From assembly GCA_965203255.1 (NCBI GenBank), contig OZ241882.1:744001-808000 (forward strand): DNA of 64,000 nucleotides, read 5' to 3'. Position numbers and translations under genes: made by a program. Under the pieces are notes generated by a model. That model saw only the letters and a program-made list of their open reading frames with translations, was not told where the DNA came from and ran no database searches. Source of the DNA: JAPOUP01 sp965203255. GTDB taxonomy: Bacteria; Pseudomonadota; Alphaproteobacteria; Rhodobacterales; Rhodobacteraceae. Positions 27,764 through 37,890 of this stretch are shown piece after piece (positions within the stretch are counted from its first letter, which is position 1; each line of letters opens with the position of its first letter).

Positions 27764-28973
27764 GAAACTGGAACGTCTCGGACTGGCGGAGGAAATCCGC
27801 CCCGGCCGCTGGCGGCTGGAAGACGAACTGGAAGACACGCTGCGGCGCATGGGCGAGCGCGGCGACATCATCAGGACCATGCAGCGCGAAATGGCGGAGA
27901 AAAACATTGCCCGCAGCCCGGGCGATTACGTGGTCCTCGACCCGGGAGACCCGACCGTGAATCCGGTCATCGGGCGTGTGGTGGCACGCGGGCTATCCGA
28001 CGAACTCAACGACCGCCATTATCTGATCGTCGACGGGACAGATGACCGCGCTCACTATATCGATATCGGTAAGGGCGACATGACCGAACCGATGCCGGAC
28101 GGCAGCGTCGCGCGCGTGACGCCGAAGAGCGTCGAGCCGCGCAAGGCGGACCGCACCGTCGCCGAGGTCGCCGCCGCCAACGCCGGACGCTACACCATCG
28201 ACGTGCATCTCAGGCACGATCCCGGCGCCACCGAGGAATACGCCGAAACCCATGTGCGGCGGCTGGAAGCCATCCGCCGCGCAACGGGCGGCGTCAGCCG
28301 CGAGCCCAACGGGACCTGGATCGTCGCGCCGGACCATCTTGATCGTGTTGTCGAATATGAACGCCGGAAGGCCAGAACCGCACCGGTCATCGTCGAGACG
28401 CTGTCGCACCTTTCGCTCGACCGGCAGGTGGACGCCAACGGCGCCACCTGGCTCGACCGTGAACTCGTCTCCGGCAATCCGCAAACCATTCGCAACTCGG
28501 GCTTCGGCCGCGAGGTGCGCGAAGCGCAGGCCCGCCGAAGGCAATGGCTGACCGCCGAGGGGCTGGCGCGGGAGGGTCAGGAGCGGTCCGCGTCAGCGGA
28601 CAAAAGGTCCCGGCGAGACCTTTCGAATGACGAACGCGCTGAACGCGAGCAAGGGGCCGGTGAAAACCGCACCATCTATCGCACCGATATGCTGGCAAGC
28701 CTGCGCAGGCGCGAACTCGCCCGCGTCGCCGGACAGCTGGGCCTTGCCTATGCCGAAACCCGCAAAGGCGACCCGGTGGAAGGCACGCTCCGACGCTCCG
28801 TGGAACTTGCCAGCGGCAGATATGCCCTCGTCGGGAAGTCCCGGGAGTTCACCCTCGTGCCCTGGCGCCCCGTCCTCGACCGCCATATCGGCAGGCAGGT
28901 CGCCGGCGTCATGCGCGGCGAGACCGTCTCATGGACCATCGGGCGGCAGAGGGGTGGGCCGAGTATTTCATGA
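27764..28973 (+). pseudogene. DUF3363 relaxase (RlxS-type), C-terminal part
   Basis: About 400 residues: KLERLGLAEEIRPGRWRLED, LRRMGERGDIIRTMQREM, then a long DUF3363 region ending MRGETVSWTIGRQRGGPSIS. This is the C-terminal half of VirD2/RlxS-type relaxases that nick oriT and lead conjugative transfer. The N-terminal relaxase domain with its catalytic Tyr and His triad is cut off by IS66A at 27763 and is not elsewhere in the window. The remaining frame is intact. Confidence 0.8.
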
Positions 28974-29377
28974 GACAGGTTGGCCAACGCCGTCAGGTTG
29001 ATCGTCTGCTTGTGACTGAATACACGTCTGCGCAACTGTCATAGCGGCGCAAATTTCATGCGATGGGGCAGGTATTGGGGATCGCTTGCATTTGCCCGAG
29101 CCCGAAGGCCGTGCCCTTGCCGGCATGGATCCAGATTCCGGCAGCCAGGAGCGGCCACAGGTCACCGGCACCGTCCGGCAACTCAATCGAGCCGATGACA
29201 CCGTGCATGTCCAGTTCACGATGCTGTCTCGGTGAGCAGACCGCAGTCGCCTATAGTCCGGCCAATGAGCCCATACTATCCAGGGATTGTTGCCAAATAC
29301 GCGGGCCAATCAATTGAAACGATCAGGGTCGATCACGCAATTGGGTTATTCGTAAAATTTTCCGCACCTTCGCACCA
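28974..29377. other. Intergenic region between relaxase and IS5
   Basis: No convincing gene. A short plus-strand frame at about 29126-29236 (MDPDSGSQERPQVTGTVRQL) stays open for about 36 codons but has no recognised family, and the minus-strand frame across the region shows no domain. Confidence 0.45.
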
Positions 29378-29380
29378 TAA

Positions 29381-30338
29381 GAGTTTGACTCATAAGTCAT
29401 TGTTTTCATTATATTATTGCATTTCAGGCACTTGCGCCCCTTGCCAGCCGCCGGAACAGGAACCGGCAGGCGGCCAGCTGCGCCCAGGCCACGGAGCTCT
29501 CCAGGCTCCGTTCGAAGTCCTTCGCCAGACGGCGGCAGCGCGACATCCAGGCGAAGGTGCGCTCCACGACCCAGCGGCGGTACAGCACCGTGAACCCCTG
29601 GTTCCCTTGGGTCTTTCCACGATCCCCGGCACCTCGGGGACACCCATCTCCGCGAGCCTGGCGCGCAGTCTCCCGCCGCTGTAGCCGCTGTCGGCCCAGA
29701 CCTTCGTCACCTCCGGCGCCTTCCCGAGCATCGCCAGGATGACCTCCGGGGCGCCGTCCCGGTCCTGCACATCCGCCGTGTGGGCCTGCACCACGATCGG
29801 GGTCCCCTCCACATCGACGGCGATGTGACGTTTCCTGCCCTTGACCTTCTTTCCGGCGTCGTACCCCGACGGCCCCGCCATCTCCGTCGTCCTCACCGAC
29901 TGGCTGCCGGTCCCGGCGGCGGTCGGCTCCGGGTCACGCCCCGCCCGTTCGCGCGCCAGGTCGCGCAGCGCGTCCATCATGCGCTCCAGGACGCCGCTGT
30001 CGCGCCAAGGGTAGAAGTAGTCCTGGACCGTCGTAAACGGCGGAAAACACTTGGGAACCGCCCGCCACTGGCAGCCCGTCGCCAGCATGTACTGGATCGC
30101 GTTGAAGACCTCGCGGAGATCCGTGGACCGGGGCCGGCCCAGCTTCGACGGCGGCGGCAGAAGCGGCTCGACCAAAAGCCATTCCCCGTCGGTCAGATCG
30201 CTTTCATATCGCTCCGCATTGCGCCTATACTTCTTCTGGGTGGTCTCGGTCCAGGCCATGGTATCCTCCCTGTCTGGTTGTTGTTCGACACGGAGATACC
30301 ACATCTGGCGGAGGCCATCCACATTTTAGGTCAACCTC
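29381..30338 (-). mobile_element. IS5-family element, copy 2
   Basis: 958 bp, ends GAGTTTGACTC and GAGGTTGACCT, with a TAA duplication at 29378-29380 and 30339-30341. It is nearly identical to copy 1 but in the opposite orientation. Confidence 0.88.
29424..30259 (-). CDS. IS5-family transposase, copy 2 (needs one -1 frameshift)
   Basis: MAWTETTQKKYRRNAERYES from ATG 30259. Same domain order as copy 1 and the same frame change near the equivalent of CCCAAGGGAAC, after which the catalytic C-terminus reads in the -1 frame to a stop at 29424. Only a few residues differ from copy 1. Confidence 0.75.
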
Positions 30339-30341
30339 TAA

Positions 30342-30699
30342 GGTATCAACTCGTTCTAAATGAAAGCGCTGTCCAAGTTGCTTTGGTGCACTCGTAGGCG
30401 ACAGAACGCGACACCTGAGCCGACTGCCAATTCTGACAGTGGACCTTTGTCGTCTCATTATTGTCAATGACAAGTAAGCAAAGCGGGTGAGTTGAAACAA
30501 TTCTAAGCCGATTTAGATCCCTGCATCGGTGACAATTCTGAGTATCAAATCGTTTCCAAAAGCGATTCTTGAATTTGGTATCCGAAGAAAGCCAAAATAG
30601 CATGAAAGCTTCACATATGCCGCTAATCAGTACAGCAAATCGGCGTTCAATCAATCATTTCTCATTGCAAATGCGCCTAATAGAAATGATGCATGCCCA
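30342..30699. other. A/T-rich gene-free stretch upstream of the cas3 fragment
   Basis: No plausible gene on either strand. Base composition is clearly more A/T-rich than the surroundings. It may be a decayed upstream part of the CRISPR locus, where csb1 and csb2 would normally be found, but nothing in it can be recognised. Confidence 0.45.
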
Positions 30700-30850
30700 A
30701 TGAAACCGAGAAAATTAAAGATAAGGCAAACGACGGAAAGCTCCGTGTCAGTATGCTGCGCGGCTAACAAGTGGATAGTCGCGATTGGCTGGAGAATCCC
30801 GAGGCATCGGCACCGTCGATATAATCGGTTCGCGCCTGCTATTTTCCCAT
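30700..30850 (+). pseudogene. cas3: cas3 (type I-G), helicase fragment 1
   Basis: The reading KIKDKANDGKLRVSMLRG, then DSRDWLENPEA, then after a frame change IGTVDIIGSRLLFS matches the helicase-domain stretch of type I-U/I-G Cas3 that normally continues into the DEAH box. It contains one in-frame stop and one frameshift and is cut at 30850 by IS30 copy 3. The catalytic DEAH box itself is missing from the window. Confidence 0.65.
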
Positions 30851-30927
30851 CCCCACTTCCACTCCGAAGTGCACCGCCGGCCATTCCCGCAGCGGGGGCG
30901 TAGCCCGAGCGTAGGGAATGGCCGGAA

Positions 30928-32402
30928 GCATCCATGTCTGGAATCAAGCCCGGATCCGGCTTTTTTCCGACTTTTTCCGGTTTTTCCCGGTTTCCGTGTC
31001 CGGCTGTCCCGGACCTTTCCACAGCGTTCCCCACAGGCGGCGCCGTCCGGGCACGCCGGAAACACCCGCCGGGGAGACCCCGGCCGGATGGCGGGTGATT
31101 CGCTTTCCGCGCCGGACGGACGCGGTCCGGCCTGCCGTCAGGCGGCGGCCGCCGTCCGGTCCTCCCACACCCGGCGGTCGCGGAGAAGGGCGTTGGCGGT
31201 CACGGCCAGCCTGCGCATGACGGCCACGAGGGCGACCCTGTGGGGCTTTCCCCTCTCCCGGAGCCGTTGGTACAGTTCCCTCATGTCCGGGGAGCACCTG
31301 CTGGCCGACAGCGCGGCCATATAGACGACATCCCTCGGCCTGCGGCGTCCGCCGCCGATGTGGCGCCCGCCCCTGATGGTCCCGCTGTCGCGGGCGAGGG
31401 GGGCCACGCCGAGCAGGGATGCGGCCTGCCGGTTGCCGATGGCGCCCGGCCCGGCCATCCACGCGACCAGCGCCGCGGCGGTGACGGGGCCGATGCCGGG
31501 CACCGAGGTCAGGATGCGGTGGCTGTCGGCGAACTCCGGCGATCCGGCGACCGTCCCGCCGATCCGCCGCTCCAGCGCCGCGATGGCGGCGTCGATGTCC
31601 TTGAGGACCCTGCCGACCTCCGTGCCGGGCGCGCCGGCGCCGACCTCCGACACGACGGTCCTCAGCTCGGCGCGCTGGTCCACGAGCTTCTCCCGCAGCA
31701 CCAGCATGTCGCGGAGCCGGTCGATGGCGGCGGCGGCCGGCGCCGTGGCCCGCATCTCCGGGAACGCGGCCCCGAAGGCCGCCAGTATCCTGGCGTCCAC
31801 CCTGTCGGTTTTCGCAAGGGCCCCGGCGGCCTTCGCGAAGTCCCTCGCCTGCCGCGGGTTGATGACAAGGACGGAGAACCCCCTGGCATGCAGGGACTGC
31901 AGCAGGGCCCGGTGCATGCGCCCCGTGGCCTCCATGACGGCCCGCGTGGCGCCGCCCTCCCTGAGGAGGCGGCCGACCCTGCGCAGGCCGACCGTGTCGT
32001 TCGTGGCCGTGAAGTCACGCCCGTTGACGTGGATGTTGAGTGTACGCTTGCTTACGTCGATTCCGGCGACTATGGTGGTCATGCTCTCCCGCTCCTGTCC
32101 TCGCGATGATCCGGTTCTGAAAACCCAGGCATCCATCCAGGACCCGGGAGACGGACGGGAGGGCGGGCCGACCACGCTTCCGGACGGATCCGCAGCTGCG
32201 ATCCAAGGCGGTATCGGTCCAGCCCGTCCTGCGGGGCAGGGCCCCGCACCGCCGCCGCCGGTAGTGACCGACGGCGGCGGCCCCGACACAGGAATGACCC
32301 GGAGGGACGGCAGAAGGCAACAGGCATGTTTTCCACAGAAAAACGCGCCAAATTTTTCCACAGCCACCACCTCCGTTCATTTCTGATTCTCTGAACATAC
32401 GA
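30928..32402 (-). mobile_element. IS110-family element
   Basis: Bounded by where IS30-tail sequence stops (GGCCGGAA, 30927) and resumes (GGCGTGGTCTGCGG, 32403). It lies immediately beside the first hairpin of the IS30 tail. There are no terminal inverted repeats, as expected for IS110. An approximately 320-bp non-coding end precedes the transposase start, where IS110 elements encode a bridge RNA. Confidence 0.7.
31138..32082 (-). CDS. IS110-family transposase (DEDD type)
   Basis: 314 residues starting MTTIVAGIDVSKRTLNIHVN. The RuvC-like DEDD residues are visible in GIDVSK, AVMEATG and KTDRVDARILA, and the C-terminal half has the helix-hairpin-helix SVPGIGPVTAAALVAW and the conserved serine region of IS110 (Tnp20). 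The frame is intact and of normal length. Confidence 0.9.
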   Translation of the reverse strand: MTTIVAGIDVSKRTLNIHVNGRDFTATNDTVGLRRVGRLLREGGATRAVMEATGRMHRALLQSLHARGFSVLVINPRQARDFAKAAGALAKTDRVDARILAAFGAAFPEMRATAPAAAAIDRLRDMLVLREKLVDQRAELRTVVSEVGAGAPGTEVGRVLKDIDAAIAALERRIGGTVAGSPEFADSHRILTSVPGIGPVTAAALVAWMAGPGAIGNRQAASLLGVAPLARDSGTIRGGRHIGGGRRRPRDVVYMAALSASRCSPDMRELYQRLRERGKPHRVALVAVMRRLAVTANALLRDRRVWEDRTAAAA

Positions 32403-32639
32403 GGCGTGGTCTGCGGCCCCCGGGCACCGCGGATCCGGCCCCGGGACGGCTGTGGTCCCTTCTGGATGCAGGTTATCCGGGCTTTCCGGGCAGCGCAACG
32501 CCTCCGCCGGGCCGGGTCGCGTCCGTCCGGGCGCAGGGAGGGCGCAGCCCGACCGGAGCCCGGACGGACGCGACCCCGAAATCCATTCCACCCCCTCCCG
32601 GCGCAGCCATGCGCGCGGGCGGGAGGCGGTCGCGCGGCG

Positions 32640-33528
32640 TCAGGGAGGGCGGGCCTTGTGCAGCACCTCGGCGGGCGTCCGGTAGCCCAGCGCCCGGCGC
32701 GGACGCGCGTCCGCGCGGTCCTGCACCGCCCTCACCTCCGCGTCGGTGACCGCGCGGAGGTCCGTCCCCTTCGGCAGGTACTGCCGGACCAGCCCGTTGG
32801 TGTGCTCGTTCAGGCCCCTCTCCCAGAAGTGGTAGGGGGTGGGGAGGAAGAACCCGGCGCGGAGCGCCTCCGCCACGCCGGCGTGGCCCGCGAACTCCCT
32901 GCCGTTGTCCGAGGTGATCGTGTGGACGGGCACGGCGGACGGCCGGAGGAGATCCACCATCGCGGCGGAGACCGCAGCCGAGGTTCTCCGGTCAACCCTC
33001 TGTAAATACGTGTATTTCGAGGCCCTGTCCACCAGGGAGACCACCGCCCCGCCGTGGCCCTTCCCGATGATCGTGTCCGCCTCCCAGTCGCCCACACGCT
33101 CCTTCCTCTCCGCCTCATCCGGCCGCTCGGAGATGTCCACGCGGCCCGGGATGTGGCCACGGCCCGAGTGCCTGCCGCCTCGCCAGTTCGGCTTCCTGCC
33201 GCGGCGCCGCAGCAGCAGGAACAGCCTGCCGCCCGCCTTCCTGTCGGCCCTGACGTGTTCGGATGTCCACTGGCGGCCCACCGTCCAGCCACCCTCCAGA
33301 CGCAGCCGTCCCGCGACCTGCTCCGGGCTCCAGCCCTCCGCCAGAAGCCCCTCCACCTGCGCCCAGCGGTCGGGCGTCATCCTGCGGGGAACACTGGAGG
33401 CCGCGCTGCGGCGGGCCTCCGCGCTGCCCTGCGCCTCGCCCGGGCTGTATCCCGAATCCCCGCCGTTCCGGCGCAGCTCCCGCCAGACCGACGAACGGTC
33501 ACGGCCCAGACGGGCGGCGACCGCCCCG
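32640..33528 (-). pseudogene. IS30 copy 3 transposase, C-terminal part
   Basis: GAVAARLGRDRSSVWRELRR through DWEADTIIGKGHGGAVVSLV to the end TPAEVLHKARPP. It is a diverged relative of the intact copies. The first about 23 residues lie on the far side of the inserted element, at 35275-35342. Confidence 0.8.
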
Positions 33529-33537
33529 TCGGAGAGC

Positions 33538-35265
33538 CAGAAATTCCCGCCAGTGAAATTCCGGTCCGGTTTCCGGCTTGGCGCGGGCGTCGGCGTCGGA
33601 TTCAGGCGGAATCCGGGCGTGCGGGGACCTCCGGCGGCGTTCCGGCGGGAAAAAGGGATGTGTCGCGGGTCTGCCCTGGGGCGGTTCGGTCGGGCGTTCA
33701 GGCGCGCCCGGGCGCCCCGCCCCGCGGCGGCGACCGTCCGGACGGTCCGGCGACGGTCAGGGCCACCGCCGCGTGCCTGTGGGTCAGGGCTGCGTGGAGG
33801 GTCCGCCAGTCGGGGATCGGGAAGTCGGGAAAGCATGAACGGGTTCTCTCCCGGAGGCACTTCAGCCGCCCCCTCGCCTCCAGCGCGGCGGCGAACACCC
33901 TGCAGGAGGCGGCCCCGGTCCGGGCGGTGAGGAAGGCGAGCATCATCGTCATGGCGGGCACCGTGGTCAGGCGCCGCTTTCCGTGCCCGAAGCTGTGCTC
34001 GAAGCGGTAGCCCTGGTTCTTCAGCGTGTCGAGGTCCCGTTCCCGGTGCGCCAGCGGGAGCGGGCGGCGCGCATGACCGGCATGAGGCTGTCGCCGTCCA
34101 CGGGAAGGTCGGTGACCCAGAGGAGCCCCTTCCGTTTCTCCTCCACGCGGTGGATCGGGTCGTCCGGGCCGCGGTGGCGCCTCGCGATGCATTTCCTTTT
34201 GATGACCGTCTCCCGGTATTCGATGACGCTGGCCCTGATGTCGGGATGGGAGGCGTTGATTGGCGCGCCGTTCAGGCAGCGCAGTTCGTGCGGGGTGCCG
34301 TCGGCGTCGGTGAACCGGGCCGCGCGGGTGTCGGGTCTGGCGGCGGGGCTGGCGAACGGCAGCGCGTGGTCGCCGGGTCTCCCCCCGAGGATGAAGCGGA
34401 GGCCGTGCCGCCGCAGGCGGGCGATGTGGGGTCCGTTGGACGCGGGGCCGTCCTGCAGGACGATGGCCTTCAGGCGCGGATGCTCCCGCCGGAGGCCGTC
34501 GACGGACCGCGCCGCGGCGTTGCGCCCGCAGTCGTTCCTCCTGTCCCCGTCGGTCCTGGCGGTCGGCTCCGGGGCCAGCGGCAGCACCTCCCGGCGGTCG
34601 GGATGGCGGACCACGGCGGCGGGCATGCTGTGGGAATGGCCCTTCGACCCGTCACTGTGGTTGGCGACGCGGCAGTGGTGGCGGTGGACGGACCTTGAGC
34701 CGAGTAGCCAGTGCCGTCGACCGGGATCAGGCAGTGGCCGTCGAGAACCGGCTGGTCCCCGGCACCCTGCCGCGCCGCAGCCTCGCGGACAGGGTCCCGA
34801 CGCCGGTGGCGGCTGCCTGGGGCCGGCCGTGCCGGGGCGTCTGCGCATGGGGGGGTCGCAGGGCGCCGCCGCGATCCCGGACAGCGTCCGGAGGTTGCCG
34901 CGGACGATGGCGTCACCGCGGCTGTCCCTGCCGGACTGCAGGAGCGACGGATACTTCAGCGGGAACATCGCGAACGCCGACATGAGGTGGTCCGCGAGGC
35001 TGAACCGGCGCCCGTCCACCGGATCGTCGACCGCGCCGAAACATTCCGCCAGCGCCCCGACCGACCCGGGCCTGCCGAGGTCCTTCCGAAACCGCATCGT
35101 CCCAACTCCCGTCAGTGAGGTCATCAGGGATGCGGTAAGGGCCCCAGCCTATGATGTCCAGAGGATTCCGGGCGGTTTCCGTCCGCCTGACAGGAAAAGT
35201 TTACGAAACCCGGATCACGGAACCCCATGGAATACGGGGTCTGGAAGGGCTGGTGGGAATTGCTG
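33538..35265 (-). mobile_element. ISNCY/IS4-like element
   Basis: Inverted ends CAGAAATTCCCGCCAG and CAGCAATTCCCACCAG, flanked by a 9-bp duplication TCGGAGAGC (33529-33537 and 35266-35274) inside the IS30 transposase gene. Length 1728 bp; one decayed transposase. Confidence 0.8.
33698..35124 (-). pseudogene. ISNCY/IS4-like transposase, degenerate
   Basis: The N-terminal MRFRKDLGRPGSVGALAECF, central REVLPLAPEPTARTDGDRRN and KAIVLQDGPASNGPHIARLR, and RCLNGAPINASHPDIRASVI are recognizable, then the C-terminal NQGYRFEHSFGHGKRRLTTV in another frame. At least two frameshifts near 34060 and 34700. Exact IS family is tentative. Confidence 0.65.
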
Positions 35266-35274
35266 TCGGAGAGC

Positions 35275-35342
35275 CCGCTTTCCTTCAGCGCGCCGATCTG
35301 GCATCTCTCTTCATGGGTCAGGTGGCGATGGCCCTCGGGCAT
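35275..35342 (-). pseudogene. IS30 copy 3 transposase, N-terminal fragment
   Basis: MPEGHRHLTHEERCQIGALK up to the insertion point of the ISNCY-like element, homologous to the first residues of the intact IS30 transposases. It joins the C-terminal part at 33528. Confidence 0.8.
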
Positions 35343-35460
35343 GGCAGTCTCCTCCTCTTCAGCAAAGGGACTGTCGCCGCCTGCTGGCCGATACGCAACA
35401 TCATGCGGCAGGAAAACCGGTCACCACCGCCACTGGTGTTGCACTTCAGGGTGGAATGGG

Positions 35461-35834
35461 CCTCAAGATAAGCAGTAACGCTTTTCTTCCTGTTAGCGCC
35501 ATCAAGTGCAACGAGGTCATTCCGAATGTCTTCCGGGATATCCAGATCGGTCAGAGCCATCCGTAGATCCTGCCAACGCTGCGATGCGGTGCCCGCCAGG
35601 GCATCCGCTAGCACTTCATCGTTCATGGATCCCCCGAGCAGGCCTGGCGCCACGCGCACCGCGAATCGGCGCCCGGCGAAAGGTTCGGCGGCCTTTCGTC
35701 CAACATCCGTGGCGGGCTCCCGGCACTCAGGATTCCAGCCGAAATCGTCCACGCCGCCGTAGCGCGCAGGAACGATGATCGTTTCGCCCGAACGAAGCGC
35801 TGCCGGCTCGATCCAGAGGGAGTGTTCATCATTT
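35461..35834 (-). pseudogene. cas3: cas3 (type I-G), middle fragment, inverted
   Basis: Read on the minus strand: NDEHSLWIEPAALRSGETII, VPARYGGVDDFGWNPE, then ...NRKKSVTAYLEA. The VPARYGGVDDFGWNP stretch is characteristic of the region between helicase and HD domains in type I-U/I-G Cas3. Flipped to the plus strand, its end SVTAYLEA joins exactly to ASISGFPLSLRQ at 37237, so the segment has been inverted between two oppositely oriented IS30 copies. The piece linking it to fragment 1 (DEAH box and second RecA domain) is lost. Confidence 0.75.
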
Positions 35835-37236
35835 GCCCCATTCCAGTCCGAAGTGCAACACCAGTGGCGGTGTTGGGCGGTTTTCCTGCCGCATGATGTT
35901 GCGGATCGGCCAGGAAGCGGCGACAGTCCCCTTGTTGAGAAGAGAGGAGACTGCCATGCCCGAGGGCTTCCGCCACCTGACCCATGGGGAAAGATGCCAG
36001 ATCGGCGCACTGAAGGAAAGCGGGCTCTCCTACGGGGACATCGCGGCCCGTCTGGGCCGTGACCGTTCGTCGGTCTGGCGGGAGCTGCGCCGGAACGGCG
36101 GTGATTCGGGCTACAGCCCCGGCGAGGCGCAGGGGATGGCGGAGGCCCGCCGCAGCGCCGCCTCCTCGGTTCCGAGGAAGATGACTGCGGAGCGCTGGGC
36201 GCATGTGGAGGGGTGCCTGGCGGAGGGCTGGAGCCCGGAGCAGGTCGCGGGACGGCTGCGGCTGGAGGGTGGCTGGGCGGTGGGCCGCCAGTGGATATAC
36301 GAGCGCCTGAAGGCCGACCGGAAGGCGGGCGGGGAGCTGTTCCTGCTGCTGCGCCGCCGCGGGAAGAAGCCCAACTGGCGTGGCGGGCGGCACTCGGGCC
36401 GTGGCCACATCCCGGGCCGGGTGGACATCTCGGAGAGGCCGGAGGAGGTGGAGAGGAAGGAGCGTGTCGGTGACTGGGAGGCGGACACGATCATCGGGAA
36501 GGGCCACAGCGGGGCGGTGGTCTCGCTTGTGGACCGTGCGTCGAAATACACGTATTTACAGAGGGTTGACCGGCGGACCTCGGCGGAGGTCTCCGCGGCG
36601 ATGCTGGCGATGCTCCGGTCGTCCGCCGCGCCTGTCCACACGATCACGGCGGACAACGGAAAGGAGTTCGCGGGCCACGCCGGCGTGGCGGAGGCGCTGA
36701 AGGCCTCCTTCTACTTCGCGACCCCCTACCACTCCTGGGAGAGGGGCCTGAACGAGCACACCAACGGGCTGGTGCGGCAGTACCTGCCGAAGGGGACGGA
36801 CCTCCGGGCGGTCGGCGACGATGAGGTGAAGGGGGTGCAGGACCGCCTGAACGCGCGTCCGCGCAGGGTGCTCGGCTACCGGACCCCCGCCGAGGTGTTC
36901 CGCCGGGCCCGCCCTCCCTGACACCGCCGGCCCGCCTCCCGACAGCGCGGATGGCCGCGCCGGGAGGGGGTGGAACGGATCAAGCCGTCGCGTCCGTCCG
37001 GGCTCCGGTCGGGCTGCGCCCTCCCTGCGCCCGGACGGACGCGACCTGCCCCGGCGGCGGCCTTGCGCTGCCCTGAAAGCCCGGATATTCTCCTTCCGGA
37101 CGGGACTGCAGCCGTTCCGGGGCCGGATCCGCCGTTCCCGGAGAGCCGCAAACCCCGCCTTCCGGCCATCTGCGCAGCTCGGGCTCCGCCCTCCCTGCGC
37201 AGATGGCCGGTGTTGCACTTCGGAATGGAAGTGGGG
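35835..37236 (+). mobile_element. IS30-family element, copy 2 (complete)
   Basis: 1402 bp, same ends and the same protein as copy 1, opposite orientation. It is inserted in cas3 at the codons for LEA|SIS. The original uninterrupted sequence CTTGAGGCCTCAATTTCC can be reconstructed from the two flanks if the middle fragment is flipped. Confidence 0.85.
35956..36921 (+). CDS. IS30-family transposase, copy 2
   Basis: 321 residues with the same translation as the copy at 3942-4907, including the AGGAGA ribosome-binding site before ATG 35956. It appears functional. The downstream untranslated tail with two hairpins runs to 37236. Confidence 0.9.
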   Translation: MPEGFRHLTHGERCQIGALKESGLSYGDIAARLGRDRSSVWRELRRNGGDSGYSPGEAQGMAEARRSAASSVPRKMTAERWAHVEGCLAEGWSPEQVAGRLRLEGGWAVGRQWIYERLKADRKAGGELFLLLRRRGKKPNWRGGRHSGRGHIPGRVDISERPEEVERKERVGDWEADTIIGKGHSGAVVSLVDRASKYTYLQRVDRRTSAEVSAAMLAMLRSSAAPVHTITADNGKEFAGHAGVAEALKASFYFATPYHSWERGLNEHTNGLVRQYLPKGTDLRAVGDDEVKGVQDRLNARPRRVLGYRTPAEVFRRARPP

Positions 37237-37890
37237 GCCTCAATTTCCGGCTTTCCCTTGTCGCTTCGGCAGCACAGCGATGATGTGGAATCGAAGGTCG
37301 CAGGCTTCGCGAAAACCGCCGGTCTCCCGGCCGAGCGTATTGTGGATCTGAAACTCGCGGGGTTCCTGCACGACGTGGGCAAGGCTGATCCGCGTTTCCA
37401 GGTATGGCTGCATTATGGCGATCCGCTGGGACCGGATCTGGACGATGAAAAAACCGTTCTCGCCAAATCAGGCCGTCCTCTGCCGCCTGCGGCACGCGCC
37501 GCTTCCGGCTTGCCAGCAAATTGGCGGCACGAGGCGCTTTCGGTGCGGTTGGCCCCGTATGTTGCGCGCTTCAGTGAGGCCAATGATCCCGAGCTCGTGC
37601 TCTGGCTTATCGGCTCGCATCACGGGCATGGCCGCCCCTTCTTTCCGCATCATGACGCCGATGACGAAAAACCGCGAAAGTTGCCCTTCTTGCTTGGTCT
37701 GCCTTCCGAATTACCGCCCGGATCAGGGCCTCAATCGCTAGGCTACGACCGGAATGGCCTCGACTGGCCTTCGCTCTTCATGCGGCTCAAAGCCCGCTAT
37801 GGCGCATGGGAACTGGCTCGCATGGAAGCCATCCTGCGGCTTGCCGATCATCGCGCTTCTGAAGAAAGGGCCAAGGAGAACGTCGAATGA
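37237..37890 (+). pseudogene. cas3: cas3 (type I-G), C-terminal HD fragment
   Basis: ASISGFPLSLRQHSDDVESK, then LAGFLHDVGKADPRFQ (the HD motif), LIGSHHGHGRPFFPHH and a C-terminal ARMEAILRLADHRASEER. This is the Cas3'' HD nuclease placed at the C-terminus, as in type I-U/I-G Cas3. The frame is intact from the IS junction to the stop, which overlaps the next gene as ATGA (37887-37890), but it has no start of its own. Confidence 0.8.

Larger units (their letters stand above)
30851..35460 (-). mobile_element. IS30-family element, copy 3, interrupted by IS110 and an ISNCY-like element
   Basis: CCCCACTTCCACTCCGAAG at 30851 and TTGCACTTCAGGGTGGAATG at 35440-35459 are the two IS30 ends. IS110 (about 30928-32402) sits in the untranslated tail and an ISNCY-like element (33538-35265) in the transposase gene. 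The encoded protein is diverged from copies 1 and 2, so this is an older insertion. Confidence 0.75.

Noticed and set aside
31240..32386. Plus-strand frames of 289 and 342 residues opposite the IS110 transposase
   Set aside because: Antisense shadows of an intact IS110 gene with clear DEDD motifs.
3627..37236. IS30 copies 1 and 2 as the ends of one large composite transposon
   Set aside because: Each copy has its own flanks consistent with separate insertion (AAT at copy 1, the GCC region of cas3 at copy 2), so they inserted independently.
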